From assembly GCA_020403045.1 (NCBI GenBank), contig JADBYK010000084.1, positions 1 through 64,000 on the forward strand: 64,000 bases of DNA. The letters run 5' to 3'. How positions within the stretch are numbered: the stretch's first letter is position 1; each line of letters begins with the position of its first letter. The notes beneath the pieces are model-generated. The model worked only from the letters and a program-made list of their open reading frames with translations. It ran no database searches and was not told where the DNA came from. The DNA is from Cytophagales bacterium (GTDB taxonomy: Bacteria; Bacteroidota; Bacteroidia; Cytophagales; Cyclobacteriaceae). The position numbers were made by a program, and so were the translations under genes. Positions 35,933-45,864 of this stretch are shown in pieces.

Positions 35933-36631
35933 ATGAGCGATGTAGTATTGCAATGTGAACACCTTACAAAGACATATCAGTCTGGAGAAAGACCATTAAC
36001 TGTTTTGGATGACGTTTCTTTTAGTGCAGTGCAGGGAACTAGTCTTGCCATCATTGGACCATCGGGTAGTGGTAAAACTACACTGCTGGGGTTATGCGCA
36101 GGCTTAGACATACCTACCAGCGGGGTTTTGTCTTTGATGGGATTCAAACTCAACGCGATGAATGAAGATGACCGAGCCTATGTACGGAATCAATTTGTCG
36201 GATTTGTTTTTCAGAACTTTCAGTTGTTACCTACGCTCACAGCACTTGAAAATGTGATGGTTCCCCTGGAGCTTCGCGGAGAAAAAAACATTTCTACCAA
36301 AGCGAAGGACTTACTGGCAAGAGTAGGACTAGAGGATCGGTTTCATCATTTTCCGACCCAACTTTCTGGTGGAGAACAGCAGCGGGTAGCACTGGCCAGG
36401 GCTTTTATTACCTCTCCCCGGATTTTATTTGCTGATGAACCAACCGGAAACTTGGATGAAGAGAATGCGCACCAGATAACCGATCTTATTTTTGCGATGA
36501 ATAGGCAAGAAAAAACTACGCTTATTCTGGTCACACATAATTTAGAATTAGCTGAAAAGACAGAGCGAATTCTGCAAATGAAGGGTGGTAAGCTAGTAAA
36601 CGAACGAGTTACTGGTTTAGCTGTCAGCTGA
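35933..36631 (+). CDS. ABC transporter ATP-binding protein, YbbA/LolD type
   Basis: A 232-residue ATPase with Walker A GPSGSGKT at 42-49, signature [14 protein letters not shown] and Walker [13 protein letters not shown]. The short variant and its companion permease fit the lipoprotein-release or macrolide-type exporter group. ATG 35933 is favoured over a TTG at 35900. It is 19 bp ahead of the permease. Confidence 0.9.
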   Translation: MSDVVLQCEHLTKTYQSGERPLTVLDDVSFSAVQGTSLAIIGPSGSGKTTLLGLCAGLDIPTSGVLSLMGFKLNAMNEDDRAYVRNQFVGFVFQNFQLLPTLTALENVMVPLELRGEKNISTKAKDLLARVGLEDRFHHFPTQLSGGEQQRVALARAFITSPRILFADEPTGNLDEENAHQITDLIFAMNRQEKTTLILVTHNLELAEKTERILQMKGGKLVNERVTGLAVS

Positions 36632-36650
36632 GCTTTATCCCTTTACAACA

Positions 36651-39218
36651 ATGATCGAGTACATCATCAAAATTAAAAAAGTTACAAAAAATATTTTTCA
36701 GGATCCCTGGGTCTGGAAAATGGCATGGCGCGATGGACGACAAAATCTATCGCGATTATTTCTTTTCACGGCTGCCCTGATCACGGGCATTTCTGCTGTG
36801 GTGGCCATTAGTTCTCTCAATTATTCTTTGCAAGAAGAACTAGATCGCAACGCAAAAGAGTTACTGGGCGCAGATCTGGTGTTGAATTCCAACAAGAAAT
36901 TCGAAACTGATATTTTTAGTGTTATCGACACCACAAAGCAACAAATTGCCAGAGATGCCGATATGGCTTCGATGGTGATGTTTATGAACACACAACAGTC
37001 GAGGCTGGTGAAGTTGACTGCGATGAAAGGTGATTTTCCATTTTATGGTGAAATGGCCACTTTCCCATCAAACGCGTATGAATTGATGAAGACGGGACGA
37101 TATGCGATGATGGATGAGTCACTCGCCTCACAATATCAGATTAGCTCAGAGGACTCAATAAAAGTCGGAACCAAAATTTTTAAGATGGCGGGGGTTGTCA
37201 CAAAGATACCCGGTGGAGGTGGATTGACCTCAACGCTAGCCCCGGCTGTTTATATCTCACTTGATGCGTTGGATTCAACGGGCTTGGTTCAGTTTGGAAG
37301 CCGCGTTGGGTATAGTTTGTATGTCAAGACAAGGTCAGAAATAGAAACCAATAAGTTGATCGAGAGGATAAAACCTCTCTCCAAAAAAATAGGATTTGGC
37401 TATGAGACTGTTCAAGCCAGAAGGGATGGCTTAGGTCAGGGACTCAAGTCGGTGTATCGTTTCTTTTCGCTGCTTGCATTTGTGGCGCTTGTACTAGGGT
37501 GTATTGGCGTAGCCAGTTCAGTACATATTTACGCAAGGGAAAAAAGAGATGATGTGGCCATACTTCGGTGCATTGGCTCGTCTGGCTGGCAGGCTTTTAA
37601 TATTTATTTTATACAGATTTTTGTTCTCGGAATCATTGGAAGTGTTGTTGGATCTGGGTTGGGAGTAGTTATCCATCAATCCATCCCATTTGTTTTTCAA
37701 GAGTATATTCCGTTGAAGCTTCAATTCGCCATTTCGTGGCGCGCAATAGTGGAGGGAATTATCTTGGGCGCGATAGTTTCGGTTCTCTTTACATTGTTGC
37801 CCCTGGTATCCGTTCGGTTTGTTCCGCCACTAACAGTGTTGCGTGCAGATTTTGATCCCGGCAAGTTCTTTTCAAAAACGAAATGGTTGGCCATTGGCTT
37901 AATTGTTTTGTTCCCGATTTTAGCTGCGGCTTATCAGACAAAAAGCCTACTGACTGGCGCCTTGTTTTCAGTTGGATTAGCAGTAGCATTGTGCCTTCTT
38001 GCCTTGGTAGCTATTGGATTGTTGTTTTTTGTGCGAAGGTATTTCCCTACTAATGCTTCGTTTATTTTCAGGCATGCGCTTTCAAATTTATTTCGTCCCA
38101 ACAATCAAACCAGAGTATTGATGGTAACTATTGGGTTAGGCACATTTATTATTTCAACACTGAATGTAATTGAGAAGAGCTTGTTGAATCAGGTTGAGTT
38201 TTCCGGTGGTAAGAACCAGTCAAATACCATTTTGTTTGACATTCAGCCAAACCAAAAAGAAGGTGTCGTAAAGTTGATTAAAGATCAGCCGTTGCCGGTG
38301 AATCAGGTGGTTCCGATTATTACGTGCCGAATCAAAGAACTAAAAGGCAAAAGTATTGAAGAGATTCAAAAAGATACAACAAGTATTCCCGAATGGGCGT
38401 TGACCCGGGAGTATCGAGTTACGTATAGAGACAGTTTGACGTCTTCCGAAGAACTGATAAAAGGTGACTTACAAAAGTATTATCCACAGAAGAAAGATTC
38501 TGTTTTTGTTACAATTTCCGAGGGCATGCATGAAACGCTGCAATTGAAAATTGGCGACTCTCTCGTTTTTGATTTGCAGGGTGTTCCCATGAAAGCATGG
38601 ATCGGTGGCATTCGAAAGGTGAATTGGCCAAAGGATCCACCCAATTTTATTTTTGTTTTCCCAACTGGTGTTCTTGAAAATGCTCCACAGATTTATGTGG
38701 CAAGTACCCGTGTAGATGACCCACAAGTGGCAACACGCTTTCAACGCGCGTTGGTGACTGACTATTCGAATGTGTCGCTGATAGATTTGCGCTTGATATT
38801 GAGCACCGTGGATGAACTGTTTAATAAGATCGGATTGGTGGTTCGTTTTCTTGCATTGTTCAGTATTGTTACCGGTCTGGTTGTGTTGGCGGGGGCTGTA
38901 ATGAATAGCAAATTTGTTCGGATGAAAGAGAACGTACTGTTGCGCACAATTGGAGCCCGCACTAGTCAGTTGACCAAGATAACGTTGATTGAGTACGGTT
39001 ATCTAGGAGTTTTTTCAGCCTTTACCGGAATGTTGTTATCATTAGGTGGAGGCTGGCTGTTAACGAAATTTTTCTTTGATGTACAGTTTTCAATTGACCC
39101 CTATGAATTGGCTGCGATTGGTGCCGGGGTGATTTTTCTTACAGTCTTTATAGGGTGGTTCAATTCACGAGAAGTTATCTCTACCCCGCCACTACAGGTT
39201 TTGCGCAAGGAAGGTTGA
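36651..39218 (+). CDS. ABC transporter permease, YbbP/FtsX type
   Basis: An 855-residue permease with duplicated FtsX cores. Helices cluster around residues 35-55, 270-290, 320-345, 365-390, 410-430, 440-460 and 485-505, with a large periplasmic loop between them, then a second set near residues 735-845. The layout is the YbbP type that pairs with YbbA and a TesA-like esterase. Substrate unknown; lipid or lipoprotein transfer is the usual suggestion. Confidence 0.88.
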   Translation: MIEYIIKIKKVTKNIFQDPWVWKMAWRDGRQNLSRLFLFTAALITGISAVVAISSLNYSLQEELDRNAKELLGADLVLNSNKKFETDIFSVIDTTKQQIARDADMASMVMFMNTQQSRLVKLTAMKGDFPFYGEMATFPSNAYELMKTGRYAMMDESLASQYQISSEDSIKVGTKIFKMAGVVTKIPGGGGLTSTLAPAVYISLDALDSTGLVQFGSRVGYSLYVKTRSEIETNKLIERIKPLSKKIGFGYETVQARRDGLGQGLKSVYRFFSLLAFVALVLGCIGVASSVHIYAREKRDDVAILRCIGSSGWQAFNIYFIQIFVLGIIGSVVGSGLGVVIHQSIPFVFQEYIPLKLQFAISWRAIVEGIILGAIVSVLFTLLPLVSVRFVPPLTVLRADFDPGKFFSKTKWLAIGLIVLFPILAAAYQTKSLLTGALFSVGLAVALCLLALVAIGLLFFVRRYFPTNASFIFRHALSNLFRPNNQTRVLMVTIGLGTFIISTLNVIEKSLLNQVEFSGGKNQSNTILFDIQPNQKEGVVKLIKDQPLPVNQVVPIITCRIKELKGKSIEEIQKDTTSIPEWALTREYRVTYRDSLTSSEELIKGDLQKYYPQKKDSVFVTISEGMHETLQLKIGDSLVFDLQGVPMKAWIGGIRKVNWPKDPPNFIFVFPTGVLENAPQIYVASTRVDDPQVATRFQRALVTDYSNVSLIDLRLILSTVDELFNKIGLVVRFLALFSIVTGLVVLAGAVMNSKFVRMKENVLLRTIGARTSQLTKITLIEYGYLGVFSAFTGMLLSLGGGWLLTKFFFDVQFSIDPYELAAIGAGVIFLTVFIGWFNSREVISTPPLQVLRKEG

Positions 39219-39314
39219 TAGCTATCGCAAAAAGCAATAAGGGGAAGCAACTTTCCAAGTCAACGCCCGTATCAGTATTTTAGGGACCTCGATTTTTTGT
39301 TAAAAGGGTATCCA

Positions 39315-40082
39315 ATGAAAAGCTTACTTACATTGATCGTATTCTTGCAGGTGCTTATTGCATCTGCTCAAGTAGGGGATATTAAAAGTGCTTCATCAAA
39401 CAACGCGAGTAGAGGGGGTGATCGTGGCGGATCCGGAGGTAGTGCCTTTTTCTTTTATTTCATGGCCGATGCGATCAATGGGTTGGCCGATTGGCAGCAG
39501 TACAAACTCAAGAAGAGAGAAGTTAATCCTTCCCTAGTTTCATTGGATGTAATCACCCAGGTGGCCACCCAACCTTCGAGATACTATTTGGTTAATCCAC
39601 GTGTTCGAGGCAATTGGGGGCTTTTCTCCAGTGATTTTCGATTCAACTACCTGCTGGAGGAAACGGTGAATGGAACCACTGACTTGAGTTCCATAGACTG
39701 GCAAATAGTGCAGTTTAATATTGTGACAACACGAAACGTGGTGGGGCGCCTGGGCGCTGGCTTTATGAAAGAAAATTTTGGAGGTAGGCAGACATTTTTT
39801 GAATCGAGTGTTGGTGCGTTGATCCAATCGAGCTCCAAGAAAACGGGTGTTTCATTTGAGTACCGCTGGGCAAAAGATTTTGAAACCGACATTAATGCAA
39901 GGCGAGAATTCAGTGTCCAATTCGAGAAAAGATTGATCTCTCGTGGTTATTGGAATACCTATTTAAGTATTGGTGGAGTTTACCAACGGTATTACGAATC
40001 AATTTCCGTGTGGGGAGTTCAAGCCGGGCTGGCATTTAGGATATTTGAGCCAGCTGTTTCCATTTCGAGTGGAGAGCAATAA
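39315..40082 (+). CDS. Outer-membrane protein of unknown function
   Basis: A 255-residue exported protein: signal MKSLLTLIVFLQVLIASAQ, then a glycine-rich linker (RGGDRGGSGGS), and strands ending in aromatics that fit a small beta-barrel, e.g. FRFNYLLEET and WNTYLSIGGVYQRYY. No family is recognised. The ATG at 39315 gives the signal peptide. It is followed by a bidirectional terminator. Confidence 0.6.
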   Translation: MKSLLTLIVFLQVLIASAQVGDIKSASSNNASRGGDRGGSGGSAFFFYFMADAINGLADWQQYKLKKREVNPSLVSLDVITQVATQPSRYYLVNPRVRGNWGLFSSDFRFNYLLEETVNGTTDLSSIDWQIVQFNIVTTRNVVGRLGAGFMKENFGGRQTFFESSVGALIQSSSKKTGVSFEYRWAKDFETDINARREFSVQFEKRLISRGYWNTYLSIGGVYQRYYESISVWGVQAGLAFRIFEPAVSISSGEQ

Positions 40083-40093
40083 CAATGGCTACA

Positions 40094-40135
40094 AAAAAAG
40101 CAGAGAACAAATTTATTTTGCTCCCTGCATTTTTA
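40094..40135. terminator. Bidirectional terminator
   Basis: A 12-bp stem with two mismatches, GCAGAGAACAAA (40101-40112) and TTTGCTCCCTGC (40118-40129), is flanked by seven A upstream and five T downstream. It lies between the 3' ends of convergent genes and can stop both transcripts. Confidence 0.7.
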
Positions 40136-40149
40136 AAGAAAATTTCGGA

Positions 40150-43100
40150 TTATTTTTTAATCAATTTTACTGTAGTTGATTTTTTATTTGATTTTAACCT
40201 TACGTAGTATAAACCGGTGGCCTGTTCGGTGAGATCGATATTTTGTTCATGGTTGCCTGCTGGTAATTTTTCAGATAGTTGTGAGCCGATAGAATTACCC
40301 TTCGCGTCTAATGTCTCTATTGTTATTTTCATGTCTTCTATGAGCGTAAACTGAATTTTTGATTTTCCGCCAGTTGGGTTTGGGAAAACGGTCAGGTCAC
40401 TGATAGGCTCCGACAACTCTACACCTGTGGGTGGTTGTTGAATAAACAAATTGTCGATCGACCACCCCCAACCAGTCGTTGCATCGGCATCAGCTTTCAA
40501 ACGGAAGCGAAATAACAAAGTATCGGTAGCTTTGAATTTTGACTTTAAGTCGATCGTTTGATCAACGGATAAAGATGGGACACCTGTTTGATTCACATTA
40601 TAAGCGGCTAGCCATTGCGCGTTTGCCGAGGCGTTATATCCGTCTTTGAGAGGAATCCAGTTCAGCCCATCTTTGGTGGCTTCTACAACCACAAAATCTT
40701 TAAACGCGGGTTGACCGAATGTGACGCCAGTGGCAGATGGTTGCACAAGGGCGACATCTTGATAAAAGAAATTGGAATTGGTATTGTCAACAACTATCGG
40801 TTGCAGAAGGATAGCGGTTGCCTCTTGGTTTGGAAAGTAGTTGTGAGCGGTTTGCAAACTCTGATTGGACGATCCGAAATTGGACAACAAAAAATTCTCA
40901 ACCGAGAAATCAGAAATCGTTTTGAATAAATTGGCATACTGTTTTTGAAATGGGCTTATCAAGTTCAATTGTTTGCCTGCAAACGTTAGTGACGGGAAGG
41001 GCGCCTTGTCTTTGAATCCAACAATTTTAACATCCACATTTCCTGGTGCTACGCCTTTAATATTTACTATGTAACCTCCACTAGTCTGTTGACCAATCTT
41101 TCCTATTTTTTGGTTGTTGATAAAAACTTGTACAGAGTCAGTAGCGGTCAATAGTTTGTATCGAACAACTAAGTCAGACTTTGGCGAAGTCCCTACGGCT
41201 TCGACAATTGGCTTTTCAAATGAGCTTTTTTGTACAGCACTTAACTGCGCAGTCCAAATCCCGCGGCCATGAGAAGCAATTACTAACTGGTCGTCTTGTG
41301 CTTTAATGTCCCATACCGATACTTTGGGGAAATCATTTATTAATGCCCATGATTGCCCGTTATTTAACGACTCCACAATTCCAATTTCGGTTCCGACCCA
41401 AATAATATCCGGATCGTCAGTTCGCACATACAAACAATACACGGCTACGTCTGGAAATCCGTTGGAACTTGATGAGCCTGAACTGAACCCTGAGATGTCT
41501 GTCCAACTTTGACCAAGATTGGTTGTGCGCAATACTTTTGGCCTACCCGCGAAAGAAAACAATGCATAAGCAGTACTCTGTTGTGTAGGATGAGAAGCCA
41601 GCTTGGTAATCGATCCCAGTGCTGTGGTTGTATAATTATTTGTAGGAGCAAATGATATCCCGCCATTGATTGAAACGTGTAGATTACGCAACGTCCCGGA
41701 ATTGGCCATACCGTTGCCTGCCCAAACGATGTTTGCGTTTGCTCTTGATACTTCAATATCCATCAGTGAGGACGAGCCACCCCACTTATCTGCGATCGGA
41801 GTGAGAATCCACGACTGCCCAAAATCAGGTGAACGGAAAACTCCGGCAGAGGAAAGTGTGAAGAGTACGTCTGGGTTGTCGCGGGAGTTGGCGAGTTTTG
41901 AAATAAAGGGGTGAGTACCGGAAAGTCCACTAGTAGCCACAGCCCAAGTCGATCCTCCGTCAAGGGAACGCCTGAAATTATTGCCTTGTGAACCACCGAT
42001 CAATTTGCGACCATCGAAGTTGTTCCAGATTACTTCAAACCCATCACCGCCAATATTAAATGAATAGCTGGTTGTTTTGTTGGCTAAAATTCCGCTGGGC
42101 GACTTCCATGTTCCATTGTCTTGCATACCACCGAAGTATTCCTCGGCACCTGGGCGTTTGTCTGCTCCGTAAAATTGACTAGTGTTGTAAGAGTTTCCGG
42201 CAAAACTCCATTCTCCATCATTGAGCCCAGGAGTAGACGAGACATTTGAAACAGAAACACCGCCATCATTTGCGTTCAAAATCTTATATGTATTTGCTGT
42301 CATGGGAATCATGACAATATTATGATGATCCACATGAACTATGCTATTCTTATTTGGATTTCCATATTGACCTCTGCCGTCTGTTATAAAAGTAGTGGTG
42401 GTACTGAGGCGTGTGAAGCGGAGGATTCCATTCGTAGTGGGTGGCCACGTTGCTCCCTGTGTCAGGAAAGGCCAAATATTAAACATCATACTAAATTCGT
42501 GACCACCATTTTTGCTGATATCAGCACTTGGTGATGAGGCATTGTAGGCCACATTATTGATAAACAGATATTCTCTGGCTTGCAAAGTGGCATCTGGACT
42601 ATCCACGTTGCCGGGAATTAGATCAAAAGCCCCATCTCGCCCCTGATCTCGAAAAGATGCCATCAACTGCCTATTGTTAGTGATATCCCAAACTTCAAAA
42701 GGTACGTTGATGTAATCCTGATAACTATAATTTACCGCAGCTACTCCAGAACTAGAGCCGGTTGGCACAAGAAATCGGTGCGCTTTCTGTGATCGAGAAG
42801 GGCCAAAACGAACTTCAACGGAAATGTTATTAGACGAGCTTCCAACATCAAAGCTACCATTCGAAGCACCGCTAAAATTTGTTAGTGTCATAAAATTTGA
42901 AAAACCGACATCTTCAACAATATAAAATCCTCCAGTTGATGCAGCAGATTCCAATTTTGCCCGAAAGAGATTAATTCCACCAAAATAGACTACGTCTCGA
43001 TCAAAAGGGTCGCAGGCAATCGTGTTATCATACCAGCCCTGTCCATCGTCCAGTTGAGTTCCGCCCAGAAAATCAAGGGGCACATTGTTCAATGTTAAAT

Positions 43101-44097
43101 TGATGATTGACCAAGATACCCCTGCATTGTCACTCATCAGCATTTTTGGTGAGTCTCCGTTCTCACAAGAGGCAAAAATTCTGTTTGTCTTTACAGGAGA
43201 GATGTCGATCTCACAGCGTAGCATTTGGCCCATGCCAACATTTGAAAGTGTCCAGGTGTCTCCCGCATTAATCGACTTTAGAACCCCCACTCCATTTCGT
43301 GTGGAGTATTGGATGCTAAAATTTCCTGGAGTTGCTTTCAGATCCTGGATGAATGTTAAGGTTGATACTTTTGTCCAGTTGTTTCCACCATTGGTAGTTT
43401 TGTAGATGCCTGAGTTGGTTGCTACCACCACAATATTTTCATTATTCGGATCGACAATGGCTCGGTTAATATCATCAAAGTTGCTGGTAGTAGGAAGATA
43501 ACTCCATGTTTGGCCGCGGTCGGTTGATTTGTACATTCCGTTGCCTTGAACCCCGTCAATGTTGCCAAAACCTTCTCCTGTGCCAAGGTAAATAGTATTG
43601 GGATTTGAAGCTGCCATTGCCAATACCGTAGTGGCTAAATTCGACAGATCTGGTGTTACCAGAACCCAGCTATTGCCTGCATTTGTTGTCTTCCAAACAC
43701 CTCCACTTGCTGACCCTGCAAGCCATGTATTCCTTGTTGGATCGGCTGGGTCAACTAATAACCCGCGAGTCCTTCCTGGTACATTGGATGGACCACGTTC
43801 TTTCCATTCGAGAACACCATTTGCTTGTGTTCTGCCGTTTTTTCGCGCTGCCTGAGCAGTAAGCTGCGCGGCTCGCAACTCCGAAATCAGGAACCCATTT
43901 TTATACTGTGGTGAAGTAGCATCTTCTGGAGTTCTTATGTCTTTATGAAATTTGATGAACTCTTCAGGGCCATCGGCTGCCGGCTCGCTACTGGTATTCT
44001 CTTTTTCGGTTTTTGGATATGGTCCCTTTGTTTGGATTGCGATCAAAATAGAAAAGCAGAACGCGAGGACAAACGTGAGTAGTTTCGACAGGTTCAT
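40150..44097 (-). CDS. Asp-box (BNR/VPS10-like) protein secreted by T9SS
   Basis: A 1315-residue secreted protein. Signal peptide at the N-terminus, then ten or so Asp-box repeats of the form SxDxGxTW (STDRGQTW, TTNGGNNW, SLDGGSTW, TTNLGQSW, SLNNGQSW and others) that build beta-propeller blades as in sortilin/VPS10-like proteins and sialidases. The last about 80 residues form a T9SS type A sorting domain with VFPNPTGG and a final VKLIKK. It should be exported by the T9SS, whose regulator PorX is in this window. Catalysis is not shown by sequence. Confidence 0.88.
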   Translation of the reverse strand: MNLSKLLTFVLAFCFSILIAIQTKGPYPKTEKENTSSEPAADGPEEFIKFHKDIRTPEDATSPQYKNGFLISELRAAQLTAQAARKNGRTQANGVLEWKERGPSNVPGRTRGLLVDPADPTRNTWLAGSASGGVWKTTNAGNSWVLVTPDLSNLATTVLAMAASNPNTIYLGTGEGFGNIDGVQGNGMYKSTDRGQTWSYLPTTSNFDDINRAIVDPNNENIVVVATNSGIYKTTNGGNNWTKVSTLTFIQDLKATPGNFSIQYSTRNGVGVLKSINAGDTWTLSNVGMGQMLRCEIDISPVKTNRIFASCENGDSPKMLMSDNAGVSWSIINLTLNNVPLDFLGGTQLDDGQGWYDNTIACDPFDRDVVYFGGINLFRAKLESAASTGGFYIVEDVGFSNFMTLTNFSGASNGSFDVGSSSNNISVEVRFGPSRSQKAHRFLVPTGSSSGVAAVNYSYQDYINVPFEVWDITNNRQLMASFRDQGRDGAFDLIPGNVDSPDATLQAREYLFINNVAYNASSPSADISKNGGHEFSMMFNIWPFLTQGATWPPTTNGILRFTRLSTTTTFITDGRGQYGNPNKNSIVHVDHHNIVMIPMTANTYKILNANDGGVSVSNVSSTPGLNDGEWSFAGNSYNTSQFYGADKRPGAEEYFGGMQDNGTWKSPSGILANKTTSYSFNIGGDGFEVIWNNFDGRKLIGGSQGNNFRRSLDGGSTWAVATSGLSGTHPFISKLANSRDNPDVLFTLSSAGVFRSPDFGQSWILTPIADKWGGSSSLMDIEVSRANANIVWAGNGMANSGTLRNLHVSINGGISFAPTNNYTTTALGSITKLASHPTQQSTAYALFSFAGRPKVLRTTNLGQSWTDISGFSSGSSSSNGFPDVAVYCLYVRTDDPDIIWVGTEIGIVESLNNGQSWALINDFPKVSVWDIKAQDDQLVIASHGRGIWTAQLSAVQKSSFEKPIVEAVGTSPKSDLVVRYKLLTATDSVQVFINNQKIGKIGQQTSGGYIVNIKGVAPGNVDVKIVGFKDKAPFPSLTFAGKQLNLISPFQKQYANLFKTISDFSVENFLLSNFGSSNQSLQTAHNYFPNQEATAILLQPIVVDNTNSNFFYQDVALVQPSATGVTFGQPAFKDFVVVEATKDGLNWIPLKDGYNASANAQWLAAYNVNQTGVPSLSVDQTIDLKSKFKATDTLLFRFRLKADADATTGWGWSIDNLFIQQPPTGVELSEPISDLTVFPNPTGGKSKIQFTLIEDMKITIETLDAKGNSIGSQLSEKLPAGNHEQNIDLTEQATGLYYVRLKSNKKSTTVKLIKK

Positions 44098-44480
44098 TAA
44101 TACTTTTTTATGGTTGATAAATTGATTTTTCTGGTATAAGAAGACAAGTCCTCGCCCGCTTTGATCATGCCGGGCGCATTCAATAGCTCAAGGGTGGATG
44201 CGTCAATCCACTTGATGTAACCGGGAATAAAAGACTCCTCAACGACAATTTTTTCAGTTTTGACTTCTATGACAACAGCACGGAGCATTCTTGTCGGCTG
44301 TTGGATGTCCTCTTTTTGAACGTACAAAATAAATTGTCCTGAAGAATTCGGGAATGAATCAAGTTTGGTCCCCAATTTTTGAGCTGCGATTTCAAATGGT
44401 GTATTTGTTTCCTGAACTTGCTGCTTCGTTTTGCAGCCATTGAACCCAATGAAAACTAAAAACAACAACAGATATCTCAT
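44097..44480 (-). CDS. Small lipoprotein, unknown
   Basis: A 127-residue lipoprotein with signal MRYLLLFLVFIGFNGC (lipidated Cys16) and a beta-rich domain (FILYVQKED, AVVIEVKTEK). It overlaps the T9SS gene start by 1 bp and follows the AsnB-like gene, suggesting one transcription unit with both. Confidence 0.65.
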   Translation of the reverse strand: MRYLLLFLVFIGFNGCKTKQQVQETNTPFEIAAQKLGTKLDSFPNSSGQFILYVQKEDIQQPTRMLRAVVIEVKTEKIVVEESFIPGYIKWIDASTLELLNAPGMIKAGEDLSSYTRKINLSTIKKY

Positions 44481-44491
44481 TGATTTAAAAA

Positions 44492-45748
44492 TTATGTTTT
44501 TTGTTTTTTCTTCTTCGCTGCAGGAAACAAGATGTTGTTCAATATCAATCGATAGCCAGGCGAATTGGGATGCAAGTGCAGATCGGTTGGCTCTTCGCCA
44601 ACAGTATGCTGATAATCTTCCGGATCATGCCCGCCATAGAACGTATAAAAACCTTTACCCATCACACCATGTAAGTATTTGGCTTCTTTGATTTCTTTGT
44701 TTTCGCCCATGATAGTAACATCGGGCTTGATCAGTTGTTTTTTAAACCCGGTCGTTTGGCCATAAAATCCCTTTATAACCCGCGAATGATTTTGGGTAAG
44801 CATGCTGGGAATCGGATCCCACTTGGCCGAAAACTGAAACAAATTGAAATAGTCATTGTCTTGGCGAAGTCCACGCTCGGGCGCATTGTTATCAATATCC
44901 GAAAATTCATATTGATACGGATCTCTGCTGAGGTGAAAATCAGTAAAAGCAAAAGTGTTGTCGAAGTTTAATTTTTCTTGCGCTTGCGGGTCGGCTGCAT
45001 CACCGTCATACATTCGTTCACAGATATCTACACCCTCAGCCGCCAGCGCAATGTCGTACGAATCTGTGGCAGAGCACATGGCAAACAAAAATCCACCACC
45101 CGCCACGAATTCTTTCATCCGCTTGGCAACAGCCAGCTTTAATTGCGAAACCTTACCGAACCCATGCTTTCGGGCCAAGCCTTCTGCCTCCTTTACTTGA
45201 TCCAGGTACCAGGGCATGTTGGCGTAGCTTGAATAGAATTTGCCGTATTGCCCGGTAAAATCTTCGTGGTGCAAGTGGAGCCAATCATATTTCGTCAATT
45301 CACCGCCCATCACTTCGTCATCAAAGATGACGGTATAGGGGATTTCTGCATAGGTGAGAACCAGAGTCACTGCATCGTCCCAGGGCTGCTTCGATTTTGG
45401 CGAATAAACAGCGATTCTTGGATATTTCTCCAACTTCATAATGTCATAGTTGGCAGCGGGGCTGGCGATTTCAGTTATGATGGAGTTGGCTTGTGCATCT
45501 GAAATAATATCAAAAGTGACTCCCCGGACTACCAACTCATTTTGTATTCGAGGGTGGTACTTGGTCATAAAGCTGCCCCCACGGTAGTTCAATAACCAAT
45601 CTACTTCCTGATCCATTTTAAGGACCCAATAGGCTATTCCATAGGCTTTTAGGTGGTTGCTTTGTTTTTCGTCCATTGGAATAAATACATAATTCCCTAA
45701 AACCAGCTTTGAGGACAGAACAAATAATAACAAAATGCAACTTCTCAT
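44492..45748 (-). CDS. 'Asparagine synthetase B-like' exported protein
   Basis: A 418-residue protein with a signal peptide (MRSCILLLFVLSSKLVLG). Bacteroidota annotations often call this family asparagine synthetase B, but the N-terminal catalytic Cys of the glutaminase domain and the PPi-loop are absent. What is seen is a mixed alpha/beta domain with VDWLLNYRGGSF, IFDDEVMGG and HLHHEDFTGQYGKF stretches, then GGHDPEDYQH, more like a GATase1-type or ThuA-like fold. The ATG at 45748 is chosen for its signal peptide, about 50 residues inside the longest frame. Function unknown. Confidence 0.6.
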   Translation of the reverse strand: MRSCILLLFVLSSKLVLGNYVFIPMDEKQSNHLKAYGIAYWVLKMDQEVDWLLNYRGGSFMTKYHPRIQNELVVRGVTFDIISDAQANSIITEIASPAANYDIMKLEKYPRIAVYSPKSKQPWDDAVTLVLTYAEIPYTVIFDDEVMGGELTKYDWLHLHHEDFTGQYGKFYSSYANMPWYLDQVKEAEGLARKHGFGKVSQLKLAVAKRMKEFVAGGGFLFAMCSATDSYDIALAAEGVDICERMYDGDAADPQAQEKLNFDNTFAFTDFHLSRDPYQYEFSDIDNNAPERGLRQDNDYFNLFQFSAKWDPIPSMLTQNHSRVIKGFYGQTTGFKKQLIKPDVTIMGENKEIKEAKYLHGVMGKGFYTFYGGHDPEDYQHTVGEEPTDLHLHPNSPGYRLILNNILFPAAKKKKQKT

Positions 45749-45796
45749 CGTTAAAAACCCCTGTTTTGCTTTGTAACAATTTTTAGCCCCATTAGT

Positions 45797-45829
45797 CTTG
45801 AGGTAAACATGGTTAAAGGTATAACTTTG
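45797..45829 (+). promoter_or_regulatory. Putative promoter for the MacB-like permease gene
   Basis: CTTG at 45797-45800 and TAACTTTG at 45822-45829 are separated by 21 bp, close to the Bacteroidota consensus TTTG-N19-21-TAnnTTTG. The start codon follows 36 bp later. Confidence 0.5.
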
Positions 45830-45864
45830 ATCTTCAAAATGAATAAAACGAAACCAATAATTGA

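Noticed and set aside
39217-39226. Third copy of the GATAGCTATC palindrome
   Set aside because: Only the 10-bp core is present at the end of the YbbP-like gene, without the CCC/GGG arms; it is likely coincidental.
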